In this document: piece after piece, positions 42,299 to 54,116 of the stretch
Numbering within the stretch: position 1 is the stretch's first letter
Layout of the letters: each line of letters begins with the position of its first letter
Origin: Effrenium voratum
Taxonomy: Eukaryota; Sar; Dinophyceae; Suessiales; Symbiodiniaceae
Length of the DNA: 64,000 nucleotides
Assembly (NCBI GenBank): GCA_963377175.1
Contig: CAUJNA010003243.1
Coordinates: forward strand, 686,279 to 750,278
Reading direction: 5' to 3'
Notes under the pieces: model-generated
Told to the model about the DNA's origin: nothing
The model's database searches: none
What the model saw: only the letters and a program-made list of their open reading frames with translations
Position numbers and translations under genes: made by a program

Positions 42299-42554
42299 GA
42301 TTCGGCAGTCTCCTCGGAATCGGATGCGGGCCGGGCCTTACATGACCCAGGACTGGAGTCAGGCGGTCGTCTCCTCAAACCGTGCAAGCCATAGGTTTCA
42401 ACTTTTTGGTTGGTTTGGTTCAAAAATCGAGAGAGCGGTTCCTGGTTTCCCTGGTGGTTCAATCATCTACCAGGGCCATCGATTATTCCAAAAAGGACGC
42501 CTATGGTGCAAGCTGTTTGCCGAAAACATTTTGAGCCAGATTGGCTTGTTCTAG
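42299..42554 (+). CDS. 44-codon terminal-exon ORF interrupted by a Fam4 element
   Basis: ACCCCAG precedes GAT TCG GCA GTC. The frame reads DSAVSSESDAGRALHDPGLE, then SGGRLLKP and a C codon. Deleting 42,390-42,513 (Fam4 plus one GTGCAAGC) continues KLFAENILSQIGLF to a TAG at 42,552-42,554. Acidic/serine-rich, plausible C-terminus. A second frame (MTQDWSQAVVSSNRAS) is open upstream but stops soon after the join. Unrecognised. Confidence 0.4.
42390..42505 (+). mobile_element. Fam4 element with exact 8-bp duplication
   Basis: CATAGGTTTCAACTTTTTGG and AAAAAGGACGCCTATG ends. GTGCAAGC at 42,382-42,389 and 42,506-42,513. Confidence 0.9.
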
Positions 42555-42598
42555 ATTCTAGATGATCTTGGGACCGAGCTTGTTACATGGGTTTGTGA

Positions 42599-42915
42599 TT
42601 TTCCTCGCCTTGTGTTCCCGCGGCAGAGACGAGAGTCACAGGGGCATGGGGTTTCCAGTTCCTGATTCTGTTACAGGAGGGTTTCACCAACGTTAGGGAG
42701 CCCTTTTGGTATCCTTTTTACATCGTTGTTGCTGGGAAACATTATACATTTTTGCTGATTGTGGTTTAGTGGGAAATCCCCACTTAACTCCTAACATGTA
42801 AGTTTTTGCTCCCCTTCCAACGTCAACCAAGAAAACAGACGCGTCTCATGTCGAGCGCAACTTGGATCAAGACCACCAAACCACCAGAAGAAAAAAACGG
42901 CTCCGAAAGCTGTGA
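42599..42915 (+). CDS. 71-codon ORF interrupted by a Fam5 element
   Basis: The frame TTT 42,599 reads AAETRVTGAWGFQFLILLQE, GFTNVREPFWYPFYI. Deleting 42,725-42,828 continues in phase as KKTDASHVERNLDQDHQTTR and a basic tail RKKRLRKL, then TGA 42,913-42,915. Hydrophobic then basic; unrecognised. No flanking duplication longer than 2-3 bp is visible, so the boundary is approximate. Confidence 0.38.
42725..42828 (+). mobile_element. Fam5 element
   Basis: GTTGTTGCTGGGAAACATT at the left, a GTGGTTTAGTGGGAAATCCC core and CTTCCAACGTCAACC at the right. Confidence 0.78.
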
Positions 42916-43075
42916 CGCGCCGGCCTTTTTTGCATCCTTTCCTTGGTGCGATAGGTAGGGATTAGCAAGGTCATTCCAATTCTCATTCTCTGCTGAGCAC
43001 CAGCCGCAAGCAAACAATCCAGTTGGTATCCCTGACAGCGCCTGGACCTCAACCGAAACTCTGCATCCCTCCGGA

Positions 43076-43309
43076 ATGAAAGCCGCCCAAGTTTTGCTTT
43101 CCTCAGGAAGCTCTTGTGCAACCATGCAAGGCGAGCGGACTGGGGCGGGGGGGGCGCAGTTGCAGACCCGAACAACATGCACCCCGCAAATCGCTCTTTG
43201 GGACGACGTGGAGAAACAACCCAAGCTTCGCCGAATTTACCCAGGAAAGCTTTCAGGAATCTTCTTGCAAGACATAGGGTTTGCTATTTGGCCTTCTCGT
43301 AAAGCATAG
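43076..43309 (+). CDS. 78-codon ORF, product unknown
   Basis: ATG start, ending ALWDDVEKQPKLRRIYPGKL, SGIFLQDIGFAIWPSRKA and TAG. The last 30 residues are protein-like. An alternative frame is also open. Unrecognised; low support. Confidence 0.22.
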   Translation: MKAAQVLLSSGSSCATMQGERTGAGGAQLQTRTTCTPQIALWDDVEKQPKLRRIYPGKLSGIFLQDIGFAIWPSRKA

Positions 43310-43354
43310 GGATATATATATATATATACACATATTTATAGAGGACTGGTTGGC

Positions 43355-43928
43355 AGAGTTTTGAGAGCCATTGAATCATTCTGGAGTGAATTTGTTGCGG
43401 AATCGCTCAGGGGTTCTCGGCCATGGGTTTGGAGAGCCCCCCTCAAGGCTTCACCTTCGGCGCCTCGAGCGCTGAAAAAAGTCCACTTGCCGAATCGAAT
43501 CGTGAGCTATCCAGGTGCCAGGATTCCACTGCTGGACTGCAACATACTTGTTGTTGGGACACATTTTTTGGCATATGTTTGCTGAATTTGTGGTTTAGTG
43601 GTTGGAATCCAACCACTTTTAGCTGCTAGATTTATGTTTTTGCTCCCCAAACCCAACGTCAACCAAGACCGATTTCAGAAAGCCCAGCGCAAAGAAACGC
43701 TGCTCTTGCAGTCAGCTCCGACAGGTTCTCCTCGAGAGGATCGAATATAAAATCGGTAGGTGCTTGCACAGGGCTCCTTAAAAGATCTCCATTTGGCAAC
43801 CAATTGAAACATGTGGCTTTTTCCACCTTTGATAAAGGGAAACCACCATTTACGAGGTGCAATGTTCAGGTGTATAATGTAAGGATCCCTGTTGCAAGTG
43901 CCATGGAGGTTTTGTGGTCTTCGAGTAA
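43355..43928 (+). CDS. 108-codon ORF interrupted by Fam5 and Fam7 elements
   Basis: After TTGGCAG the frame reads RAIESFWSEFVAESLRGSRP, then ALKKVHLPNRIVSYPGARIP, LLDCN. Deleting 43,548-43,669 (Fam5) gives PISESPAQRNAALAVSSDRF, SSRGSNIKSVGAC. Deleting 43,769-43,896 (Fam7 plus one TTGCA) gives KCHGGFVVFE and TAA 43,926-43,928. The pieces (193 + 99 + 32) total exactly 108 codons. A second frame is also open across both joins to about 44,036 (GLESPPQGFTFGAS, then VPWRFCGLRVKHDVILHMFQ), so I cannot say which is used. Unrecognised. Confidence 0.42.
43548..43667 (+). mobile_element. Fam5 element
   Basis: TTGTTGTTGGGACACATT at the left and CCCAACGTCAACCAAG at the right, with an AC dinucleotide on both sides. 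Confidence 0.78.
43769..43891 (+). mobile_element. Fam7 element with TTGCA duplication
   Basis: CAGGGCTCCTTAAAAG and TGTAAGGATCCCTG ends. TTGCA at 43,764-43,768 and 43,892-43,896. The core has ATGTGGCTTTTTCCACCTTT. Confidence 0.85.
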
Positions 43929-44483
43929 AACACGATGTCATATTGCACATGTTTCAACACAGGCATAGCTTTTACGACTTTAGTTGTCGCTGGAATGTCG
44001 GGATGTGTTTTTTGTTCGCATGGAAGGTCGCAACTTAAGATGCGACAAGCTGCAAGCCCACCCCGCGCATGGCAATGCAGCATGTGCCGAGTCGAACCGC
44101 CGGCGGGATTGGGACTCGCTACATGCGAGCAGCAACGAGCCTCAACTTGTCCATGTATCTTATGCGGGAGGGTACCTTGAACTTCACTCTTCTTGGCTCA
44201 TGTTTTATTGTTTGTTTGTTTTTTGGTTTCTTGGTTCTGTTCATTTTTTACCGGGGGTCCGCAAAAAATCCGTCAGTTCTCCGCGCGACCCATACCAAGC
44301 GACGTGGTCCGTCCGCGCCTCCTCTCGGGAGCTGTCACGTCTGATCCGTCCGATCTGTTTCCAGGGGCCCCTCTTCCGAGGTGGGACAAAGACGTGCGGC
44401 TCATGGACGAAAGGACCACCAAAAAGGACCACCAAAAAGCCGTTTTTTTTGTGGGGAAGTCCTGCAAAGCGAACACTTTGAAA

Positions 44484-44640
44484 GATACTGCGGATGGTTG
44501 CGAAATCCGGTTTCGCAGCGCTTGGGGTGACGGTTTCCATGGTTGAAACCATGGGTTTGTTTTCGTATTTACAGGGTCATTGATTTTTCCAGGGTCGCTT
44601 TTCGGTGGTGCGACATGGATTTCGTCCATCCACAGTATCA
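44484..44640. mobile_element. Fam11 element, best copy
   Basis: GATACTGCGGATGGTTGCGA at the left and TTTCGTCCATCCACAGTATC at the right are an inverted repeat 157 bp apart. Partial copies are at 13,424, 41,972 and 52,324. Confidence 0.7.
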
Positions 44641-44752
44641 TGGTTTTTTTGACCTATCGCCAAACCCCATGAGTTTTGGCGGTCTTCCAACCAAGCTGTT
44701 TTTCTCATCTTCCGTTTTTTTTTTTTTTCTCCACCCCATGGCCGTCCCACTG

Positions 44753-44880
44753 GGGCCATTCTTTTGGCGGTTTCTGGGTGTGATCAAGGTCAGAAGTTTG
44801 AAGATGCGGTTGTTTTTCCCCTTCACCCACCACTGAACGGGGCTGAAATTTTGATCACGAGAATGAGGCCAGTGGATGGG
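44753..44880 (+). mobile_element. Fam12 element
   Basis: GGGGCCATTCTTTTGGCGG, GGTTTCTGGGTG and CACCACTGAACGGGGC share order with 63,683 and (reversed) 26,870. Confidence 0.5.
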
Positions 44881-45341
44881 AAGCATTTGGAGGTCTTCCA
44901 GGGCGGTTCCCTCCTTAAATTTGCTTTACTCAGTTGTTCGAAGCGAATCGACCTTTTGACCGATGGTTTTCCCATTTTGGGTTCCCATTTTTAGTAGAGG
45001 TCCCAAAAGGTGATCACCTTTTATTTCCAGGTCCGAACTGGGCAAGTGAGTTTATCCCCAAGAGCCACCCAACTGGGGCCAGTCATTCCCTCAAGTTCCC
45101 TCGGAGCTTCTGACCTCCTCTCGCGCCAGGGGCACCCGGAGTCTGGGGCCAGCTCTCGCGCAGCGCGGGCCCCCAATTGGCCAAGAAGCGGGGCGGGGTC
45201 GAAGCGCCAGGGGCTTTTCCAAGGCAGCGCAGGGTCCGGAAGTTCTCAAAGGAAAGAGGTTCGGAAAAGGTTGGTATAAGCTTTCTGGGATGGAAAAGGG
45301 TTCAAAGCGCAGTTCTGAGAAGGTTGGATCTGCTTTCTGGC

Positions 45342-45485
45342 ATGGAAAAGCGAGAAAAGGATCTAAAAGAACTGGTTCTGAGGTTCGATCCGAAGCTTCC
45401 TAAGTTGGGGAAGGTGCGGCTTAAAGTGAGACTTGGTGCTGAGGACACGGGGTTGCAGGAGTGTCCGCATGGGAACCTGAGGTAA
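45342..45485 (+). CDS. exon-like segment upstream of polyubiquitin, product unknown
   Basis: ATG GAA AAG CGA opens a charged peptide (MEKREKDLKELVLRFDPKLP, then KLGKVRLKVRLGAEDTGLQE) to a TAA at 45,485 inside a good donor sequence, CTGAG-GTAAGT. It is more likely an internal exon than a complete gene. The following intron would contain the Fam6 copy at 45,492. No family recognised. Confidence 0.3.
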   Translation: MEKREKDLKELVLRFDPKLPKLGKVRLKVRLGAEDTGLQECPHGNLR

Positions 45486-45491
45486 GTCTTT

Positions 45492-45596
45492 GGTGAATTT
45501 TGCCTGGATGTTAGGACTTTAACTTTTTGCCAACTAATGGGTTTTCCATTAAACCACTAAAAGTTAAACCTTTAGCAGGGGAGCAGAAAGCAACCG
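45492..45596 (+). mobile_element. Fam6 element
   Basis: GCCTGGATGTTAGGACTTTA, AACTTTTTGCC at the left and CCACTAAAAGTTAAACC, GCAGGGGAGCAGAAAGCAAC at the right, close to the copies at 52,583 and 58,974. Confidence 0.75.
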
Positions 45597-45817
45597 AGAA
45601 GTAATGCGCCGCGGAGAAAGGCAAGCTTGATGGTGATGAACTTCCTTTGTGGCTTTGGCACTAGTTCCGGCGGATCATGTCTTGCAGGGCTTCGTCGGGC
45701 GCATCCTTTGATATGTCCAAGTCTCTACAGCTTCGTTGCACGTTCATGTAGTTCCAGGCATCGTTTGTCCATCGGGGTGTAGGAAAGGCTGCGGCTCCTT
45801 TTGTGGTTGTGCAATAA

Positions 45818-48333
<2,516 letters not shown>

Positions 48334-48337
<4 letters not shown>

Positions 48338-48442
48338 TCTTGTGATGGCGGTGTTCTTTGCGTGGTCCTGTGGCTTCTTCTTTTTCTGACTGTCATCAGG
48401 ACGGCGCCTGAATTCATCAGGACCGGCGGTGGGCATCCCTAA
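48334..48442 (+). other. possible last intron and C-terminal exon of polyubiquitin
   Basis: CGCCT-GTGATC could be a donor at 48,334. Acceptors after a pyrimidine-rich tract end at 48,399 and 48,420. Splicing to 48,421 would give R72-L73-T-G-G-G-H-P and TAA, keeping a GG pair but replacing R74 by T. If not spliced, the last unit simply ends at L73. Confidence 0.25.
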
Positions 48443-48529
48443 GCGGCCTGTACAGCCTGCCCACTGTCAAGAGCTGGGTGACTTGGGGTTTCTCAAGATG
48501 GTGGACCCACCTTTTAGTCGATGGTCAAT

Positions 48530-48658
48530 CTAGGGGTACCCTCCATTTCCATTCTTTCTACCGATCCGAATCTCTCTAAAAAACCTCCAGAATCCCAGGG
48601 AAACGGCAGGTTTTTAGAAAAGAACGATGGTTGAAAAGAATGGGGAATCAACCCCTAG
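48530..48658. mobile_element. Fam1 element
   Basis: CTAGGGGTACCC and GGGGAATCAACCCCTAG ends, AAAAAACCTCCAGAATCCC core. It lies 320 bp past the polyubiquitin stop. Confidence 0.85.
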
Positions 48659-49217
48659 AGTTAAAGGGCAACCGAAATGGCACCAATGATTTTAGGGTAC
48701 CTCTATTTGGAGAAACACCCGTTTGAGCTCAGGCCAGTTGACCAGAATTGTTGCCTGGTGTGCGTCCCAGTCCTTTTGGGGCCTGTACAGCGACCACCGG
48801 TGCCGCGGTTCGATGTGTGGATCCTTGTGCTGGTCGCTCCGTTGCCCCCCTCAAAAAAGAGCCTCTCGCTCTTTCTCTTTCTATGATCACAAGCGGGTGT
48901 GTCTTTGTGGACGTTACCCTTTCCTTCCTGGTTTTAAACGAACACCACAAGTTGAAAACCAGCCTTTGCAGAGGCGAATTTATTTTCCCGGTGGGAAGAA
49001 CCAGCCACCCGGTTCCTGGGCTTTTTCGCTTTTTGGTTGGTTGAGTGGTTGGGCTTTCCGACTTGGCCCACCAGATATTCGCTTAGAGCAGGGGATCAGA
49101 ACACGGCCAGCGAGGCTTCAACGCCCTCCTCGCCGCCCGAGTCGCCCTCGGAAGGCACGTTGGTGTCCGCGCAACGCGCGTGGTGTCCGAGCCAGTTCCA
49201 ACTTGTTCTTGTTGGTT

Positions 49218-49330
49218 GGATAGGGAATGAGATGTGAAGAAGGGCCCTGAGATAAACAATCCAACTGGTGGTTTCCTTTTTAAGTGAATCCCTAGGTTCA
49301 TTCCCAAAACCCGGAAGGTCATTCCCTACC
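49218..49330. mobile_element. Fam10 element
   Basis: GGATAGGGAATGA and TCATTCCCTACC ends are an inverted repeat 113 bp apart. Confidence 0.7.
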
Positions 49331-49755
49331 CTTCATTTGCTTAACTTTTTTTGGTTGGTTTTAAAGGGAATCTATCACTACTGAAATTATGTTCTTTCGT
49401 TCTCTAGGGGGCTTAAGCAAATGGAAGCTACTGAGCAACCAGCAAGTTTTGGAACCTCCAAAAGTGGCAGCCACCAGTAAAGTGAGCAGCTTTTGATTTG
49501 GGGAAATCCAGCGGCCCCTAACATAGGTTGAACTTGTTTGGCTCTACTTAGGAAGTTTGATCGGAAGTGAGTAAGGGGGGTTGGTTGGCATACCACGGGA
49601 ATTTGGGGGGGGGGGGGGGTGACTCTGATGGTAACACGTGGTGACGGGGCTTTGGGTGGCTCGTTAACGGGTGCGAATTCTAGTGTCATTCTTGGGGGCA
49701 GCGCCAACACCCTCTTCATCGACATGGAACTCACGCCATCCTTAACTTGGTGGCC

Positions 49756-49850
49756 CCCAGCCATCCCCTTAGCTTTTTAGCCTTTTGGTGTTTGGTGACC
49801 CACTAGGAGTCTAACTTGAAGCAGGGGATCTGAGGGCAGCCCAGTTAAGA
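49756..49850. mobile_element. Fam6-like element
   Basis: CTTTTTAGCCTTTTGGTG, GGTGACCCACTAGGAG and GGGATCTGAGGGCAGCCCAG. The same variant is at 61,663-61,755. Confidence 0.5.
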
Positions 49851-50218
49851 GGACGCTCCTTGTTGAGGGACCCCAAAAAGGTGGGGGTTCCAGGATCATT
49901 TATTGCGTCATCTCCGAAGCAAAAGCTTTCCTTGACCCTACGTTACCCCCACCACAAAATCATCACATCCACTGCGTTGATCATGGGCCGTGTCGCGAAT
50001 TGTCTTTTCGATCTTGGTTTGATGGCAGACCAACTTGCTGGTTCTGAGTGGGGAGTTTCCTCGCAAGGTCGCCTGTCGGATGATCAAGCTCCGGGGTTCC
50101 AATTGTTCTTTCTCGGAATCTGGGAAAAGAGCAAGCCACGGTTTCAAGGCTCACCTGTCTAAGGTGACATGCACTGAACACTCAATATTCTATGTGAGCA
50201 ACAGGTGCCTCTCTTCTT

Positions 50219-50842
50219 TTGAACCCCTTAATTAGTTGGTGGGTTGAAATGGCTTGGTTTGAACTTGGATTTGAACGGGTCCTGGTTCTGGTGGGTAAAA
50301 AGGGGGTTGACCCCTCCGTTTCCCCCTTTCACCGTTTCACCAAACCGATTCGGCTCCAAACCACTAATCATGGTTGTTGCTGGGACACATTTTGTTCATT
50401 GTTGCTTATTGTAGTGGTTGAAATCCAACCACTCAACTGCTGCTTTAACAAGAAAAAAACAAAACACTTTGTTTGCTCCCCTAACCCAACGTCAACCAAG
50501 TTCAATCGGAGGGAAGCTGACAACGACCCACCCGACCAAACTTCCTCCTTTCCCCCCCCCCAAGACGTCCCAAGAGCCGCCAGGGGAGTCCGGCAGCAGC
50601 GGCTCCAATCTGAGCCGCCGGGGACGCCCAGCGGGGTCAGCGGGGTGTGTGAGAACCGACGCCCTGTTGTTGTGAGGCGAACTTGTGCCTTTTGGGGTGG
50701 TTTAAAGGCAAAGCAAGCTAAAAGAACAAAGCCGCATTTATGGCTTACCGTCATCTGCAAAATTTGCCATCTTTTAGCTTTGCCAAACAGGAAAGGCTTT
50801 CTTTTCACCAGAAATAGGTGCGGACAGAAAGCGGTGTTCTGA
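50219..50842 (+). CDS. 207-codon ORF passing through a Fam5 element, product unknown
   Basis: Unlike the other cases, the Fam5 copy at 50,371-50,500 has no in-frame stop here, so the ORF is open both with and without it. Outside the element the peptide includes GFERVLVLVGKKGVDPSVSP and DQTSSFPPPQDVPRAARGVR, then GLKAKQAKRTKPHLWLTVIC. No domain recognised. If real, this would be an element read as protein, or a removable intron of in-frame length. Confidence 0.3.
   Translation: MNPLISWWVEMAWFELGFERVLVLVGKKGVDPSVSPFHRFTKPIRLQTTNHGCCWDTFCSLLLIVVVEIQPLNCCFNKKKTKHFVCSPNPTSTKFNRREADNDPPDQTSSFPPPQDVPRAARGVRQQRLQSEPPGTPSGVSGVCENRRPVVVRRTCAFWGGLKAKQAKRTKPHLWLTVICKICHLLALPNRKGFLFTRNRCGQKAVF
50371..50500 (+). 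mobile_element. Fam5 element
   Basis: TGGTTGTTGCTGGGACACAT at the left, CCCAACGTCAACCAAG at the right, with an interior A-rich insertion (AAGAAAAAAACAAAACAC). Confidence 0.78.
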
Positions 50843-51162
50843 TTGTGACTCAGGTGACTCCGAGCTGGCCAGCCCTCACTAAACTGTTGAAGTTATTAAG
50901 CGTTTGTTTGCAGGCTGGCCCCTAAATTCGTGTAAACGGTCAAGCAGTCAAGCATCATGCCGAAAGCGCCAAGGAAGCGCTGAAACCAAGATCGTTTCGT
51001 AACACATGTTGATGGATCATCCCGTTCCTCCCGTTTGCAGAATTGTGACGTGTGTTTGAGGGTTGGTTTGGGCACAAGATGTTTGAAGCGTCTGACGCCA
51101 TGTGAGAACCCTGGGGTAACACAGTGTTTCCTGCATTTCCCTTGTTGGAACCTCCCACAGTG

Positions 51163-51257
51163 GCAGCTTTTGCTTCAGCGGAAACGACCAGCAATTGGCA
51201 GCTTGTGCTTCAGCGGAAACGACCAGCAATTGGCAGCTTGTGCTTCAGCGGAACTCC
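51163..51257. repeat. 34-bp tandem repeat, 2.7 copies
   Basis: The unit GGCAGCTTGTGCTTCAGCGG followed by AAACGACCAGCAATT repeats back to back. Confidence 0.9.
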
Positions 51258-51427
51258 CGTGACCCATGGGCTGAGGGCCCAATAGTTCGGTGTCCTCGCA
51301 GATGCGGGCGAAGGCGGGGTGTTTGACGGGACGCGGCCCTACTCTTGACTTGTCCAATCATTCCCATACTCAGTGGTCAACGTGGTCAACTTACCCACGA
51401 AACTAGGGGAGACCATGGGTTCATGAT

Positions 51428-51739
51428 ATGAGGTTTGGTCAAAGACCGTCGATGGTGCCGGTTTGGGACGGGCATGTAGCAGACCAGTTCTCGGATTGCC
51501 ACTCATCTTCCCATCCCCTTTCTGGGAACCATAGTGGGGTCAACGTCAATGTCTTGGGGAGGCTGCATGGTTTCAGCCTCATTTTGCGTTTCTGTTTTTC
51601 TCACCCTTTTGGGGTGGGAGGCCTTGGGAAACGAGAGGCTTGTGACGTCCTTTTGCCAGTTCTCTGTTCAATCAAGATCCGCAAGTGCCAGGTGGTGTCC
51701 CTTGCAGTGGAATCCCCACTGCGGATTACGGAGGGTTAG
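51428..51739 (+). CDS. 104-codon ORF, product unknown
   Basis: Reads GQRPSMVPVWDGHVADQFSD, then VNVNVLGRLHGFSLILRFCF and KIRKCQVVSLAVESPLRITE to TAG. Protein-like but no family recognised; an overlapping frame (51,534-51,902) is also open. Confidence 0.22.
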   Translation: MRFGQRPSMVPVWDGHVADQFSDCHSSSHPLSGNHSGVNVNVLGRLHGFSLILRFCFSHPFGVGGLGKREACDVLLPVLCSIKIRKCQVVSLAVESPLRITEG

Positions 51740-52193
51740 GCGATCAGGATCCGGTTTAAAAGGTTTGAGCAAGGGCAGAATGGTCCGAGTGGAGGAGGGA
51801 ATGCAGACAACGCGCTGCTGTCAGGGAACCAGTGGCTTGCTAGCAAGGAGGGGCCATGGTGCCGTCATTTGTGCAGAGTCTCAGACAAGCCTTATAGTGT
51901 AAGGACCGCTGGTGAGGGAGTGTGTTTGACTAGGGCGGACAGTGATGGACCGGATGCAGTCTATCCTTGTCTCGACCGGGAACGAGTACGATCTTTTCAG
52001 CTTGGTTTAAAGGGAAATCAAAAGGAAGCAACACCAGGATTGGGGTCCCCCCTAGTTTGACACATACCTATATTGCAAGTGAAACATACCCATATTGTAA
52101 GTGAACCAACCACGTCCAACCACAGAGCCCTGCAAAAGGGGCAAACAAAAGCAGAAACCGCATCATGTTTCGGGGTCCAAATTCCATGTGCTT

Positions 52194-52323
52194 CTAGGGG
52201 TTGATTCCCCATTCTTTTTCACCATCCTTCTTTTCAAAAACCGGCTGTTTCCCCAGGATGTTGGTTGGTTTTCTTAGAAAGATTCGGATGCCTGGAAAGA
52301 ATGGACATGGAAGGTTCTCCTAG
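52194..52323. mobile_element. Fam1 element abutting a Fam11 fragment
   Basis: CTAGGGGTTGATTCCCC at the left and GGAAGGTTCTCCTAG at the right. The next base begins AACTGTGGATGGTTGCGAAA, a Fam11 left end (52,324-52,400). Confidence 0.8.
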
Positions 52324-52582
52324 AACTGTGGATGGTTGCGAAATTCGTTTGCACCACGAAATGAAACCAAGGTTGAAACAATTCCATATGCTTTTCACCC
52401 ATCCACTTTCCTTTGGTTTTTGGTCGTCCCCATGTCGGCTTGTGTTGGCTTCGCCGCCAGGCTGAGGAGTCGGACTCAGCTCAGGCCAAATCGGGGGCCG
52501 GGAGGGGTGATTAAAACGAAGCTCTAATTTCTCCTTTGGAAGCCTTGGGACTTGAAAGCTTCTTTGGTGCATGTTGCCAAAC

Positions 52583-52683
52583 AATGTTAGGACTGTAGAA
52601 CTTTTTTTGCCAACGAATGTTGGTTTTCCGTATTAAACCACTGAACGTTAGCCACTTTTAGCAGGGGAGCAGAAAGCAGCCGA
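52583..52683. mobile_element. Fam6 element
   Basis: AATGTTAGGACTGTAG, GGTTTTCCGTATTAAACCAC and TTTTAGCAGGGGAGCAGAAA. Confidence 0.7.
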
Positions 52684-53021
52684 GGTTTGGTGGGTTCAGT
52701 GGGCTCTCCTTGGGCTTAGGTTGTCAGCCCAAAAAAAAGGGCACCTTTTTGGCAAAAGATGACTTCCTTTTTTGGGGTGATGTTGAAAGGCGAAACATAG
52801 GTTGAACCCAGAAATGTGTCCACGCTGAGAAGGCCAAGGCCGTCCCCGTTGGGTTTTGCGGACGGCGGCAAGCCCGGCTTGGACCGTTGATGTTTGATGT
52901 TGTGATACACAACCCTACGAACGCACGAGGTAAGCGTGGCTCAAATCTGCAAGTTGGGTAATTCTGTCAGGCCAGTCTAGCCTACGCGTGTTTGCGTGAG
53001 GTCTGAGTGCAGAGGTTGGCG

Positions 53022-53207
53022 TTCTTTGTATGTGGCTGTGGGTCAAAACCAATGGGATCCCATTTTGGGGTAGGTGCACCACCCCTTTTAGTTTATTTTA
53101 GTGGTTGGATTGGGATGTTCACTGGGGGTACGACTTGGCTTTTGACCCATGGCCATTTCTTGCTGGCATTGGCTGTTGCAAGCGCTCTAAGCAGGAGCTT
53201 TCCAGGT
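53022..53207 (+). CDS. possible signal-peptide exon split by a Fam2 element
   Basis: Joining 53,026 to 53,162 (shared TTCTT) gives a hydrophobic stretch, RLAFLLALAVASALSRSFP, followed by a possible donor TTTCCAG-GTGGCT. The hydrophobic core then AxA-like ALS is consistent with a signal peptide. Short, so uncertain. The next supported ORF on this strand starts at 53,547. Confidence 0.28.
53031..53155 (+). mobile_element. Fam2 element
   Basis: TGTGGCTGTGGGTCAAAACC and CTTTTGACCCATGGCCA ends with the usual GTAGGTGCACCACCC core. Confidence 0.82.
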
Positions 53208-53351
53208 GGCTGGTAATGTTAACCCCGGATTAATAAACCCCTGGTTGATTAGTAGGGGGGTGTCCCCTTTTAGTGGGGATTCATCACTTTTGGAGGGACC
53301 ACCCCCCTAATAGTGGGACGGATGGGTTTATTAATCCTGGGTCAACATTAG
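53208..53351. mobile_element. Fam9 element with about 27-bp terminal inverted repeat
   Basis: TAATGTTAACCCCGGATTAA, TAAACCC at the left is complementary to GGGTTTATTAATCCTGGGTC, AACATTA at the right with about three mismatches. Flanks CAGGTGGC and CAGGTAGC (7 of 8) suggest an 8-bp duplication. Confidence 0.85.
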
Positions 53352-53546
53352 CAGGTAGCAGGTAGGTAGCCAGGCACGAGTCCAGCGGCCGGATAGAATT
53401 TCTCTTTTCCAGCGGCCCACAAGTCATGATTTGGGCGTGTGTCTTGCTTTGAGGGTACCACCCTTTCTGGGTGGTTTAAAGGGAACCACGGACGGGGAAA
53501 GCTGCAATTTGGTGTGGGCAGCTACAAAAAAGAAGCCATTTGGTGA

Positions 53547-54116
53547 AACCGTGCCGACATCAAGCTATATACATCAAAAGGCCTTTCTGCAGTAAGCAAA
53601 GACGAACTTGTGAAAAAGCTAAATGACCCATATTTGTTTTTCAGTCTTCCCAGAAGAAACCCAAAGGCGATAATCGTTGTTTTTTCAGACCCTTATGTAG
53701 CACAACTACCCCAAGAGAATCTCGAGGGTTCATCCAACAGCGAGCATCAGGCTGACCGAGCACAGGTTTGTTGGCATTCAGAACCTCCACCTTTCATAGT
53801 TGTCGTTGGGAAACAATTAACATTTTTGCTTATTGTTTTAAATCCACCCACTTAAGTGCTAAAATTGAGAAATTGTTGCTCCCCTTCCAACGTCAACCAA
53901 GTCTCAATTTCCAATGTAAAGGTTCCCTTTGAGCGAGCCACAACTGTGGCCCGCCGGGCCGCAGGTTTTAGTCCGTGTTTCCATTTACCAGGTTCCATTT
54001 TGAGTACTTTTGTGAACCTGCCAGTCGCAGCCGGTGTCGCTACCGCTGGCTTTAGTGTCGCTCGCCTGAACAGGGGTTTGGGGTGCCTCGCGAGTCTTTG
54101 TGGGTCGGTCTCATGA
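53547..54116 (+). CDS. 156-codon ORF interrupted by a Fam5 element
   Basis: The frame reads DIKLYTSKGLSAVSKDELVK, KLNDPYLFFSLPRRNPKAII, VVFSDPYVAQLPQENLEGSS and so on to 53,799. Deleting 53,800-53,901 continues in phase as SISNVKVPFERATTVARRAA. The remainder to TGA 54,114-54,116 runs through a partial Fam3 (53,962-54,020) and may not be coding. The first 80 residues have balanced, protein-like composition and AT-richer codons than the 0-10 kb islands. An upstream exon may be the signal-like segment at 53,022. No domain recognised. Confidence 0.45.
53800..53901 (+). mobile_element. Fam5 element
   Basis: TTGTCGTTGGGAAACAATTA at the left and CCTTCCAACGTCAACCAAG at the right. 102 bp, with an in-frame TAA if retained. 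Confidence 0.8.
53962..54020 (-). mobile_element. Fam3 element, partial
   Basis: GCAGGTTTTAGTCCGTGTTT, then CCATTTACCAGGTTCCATTT is the Fam3 core reversed. Terminal repeats are lost. Confidence 0.6.

Larger units (their letters stand above)
44037..45341. other. Fam11 and Fam12 elements, no supported gene
   Basis: Besides the two elements, 44,060-44,480 has short ORFs only. 45,100-45,340 is GC-rich with a near-tandem 52-bp duplication (AAGGTTGG, TGCTTTCTGG and ATGGAAAAG). Confidence 0.4.
48443..50218. other. Fam1, Fam10 and Fam6-like elements, no supported gene
   Basis: 49,083-49,205 is an open serine/proline-rich frame (TASEASTPSSPPESPSEGTL) of uncertain status. 49,600-49,620 is a G run. 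Confidence 0.4.
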
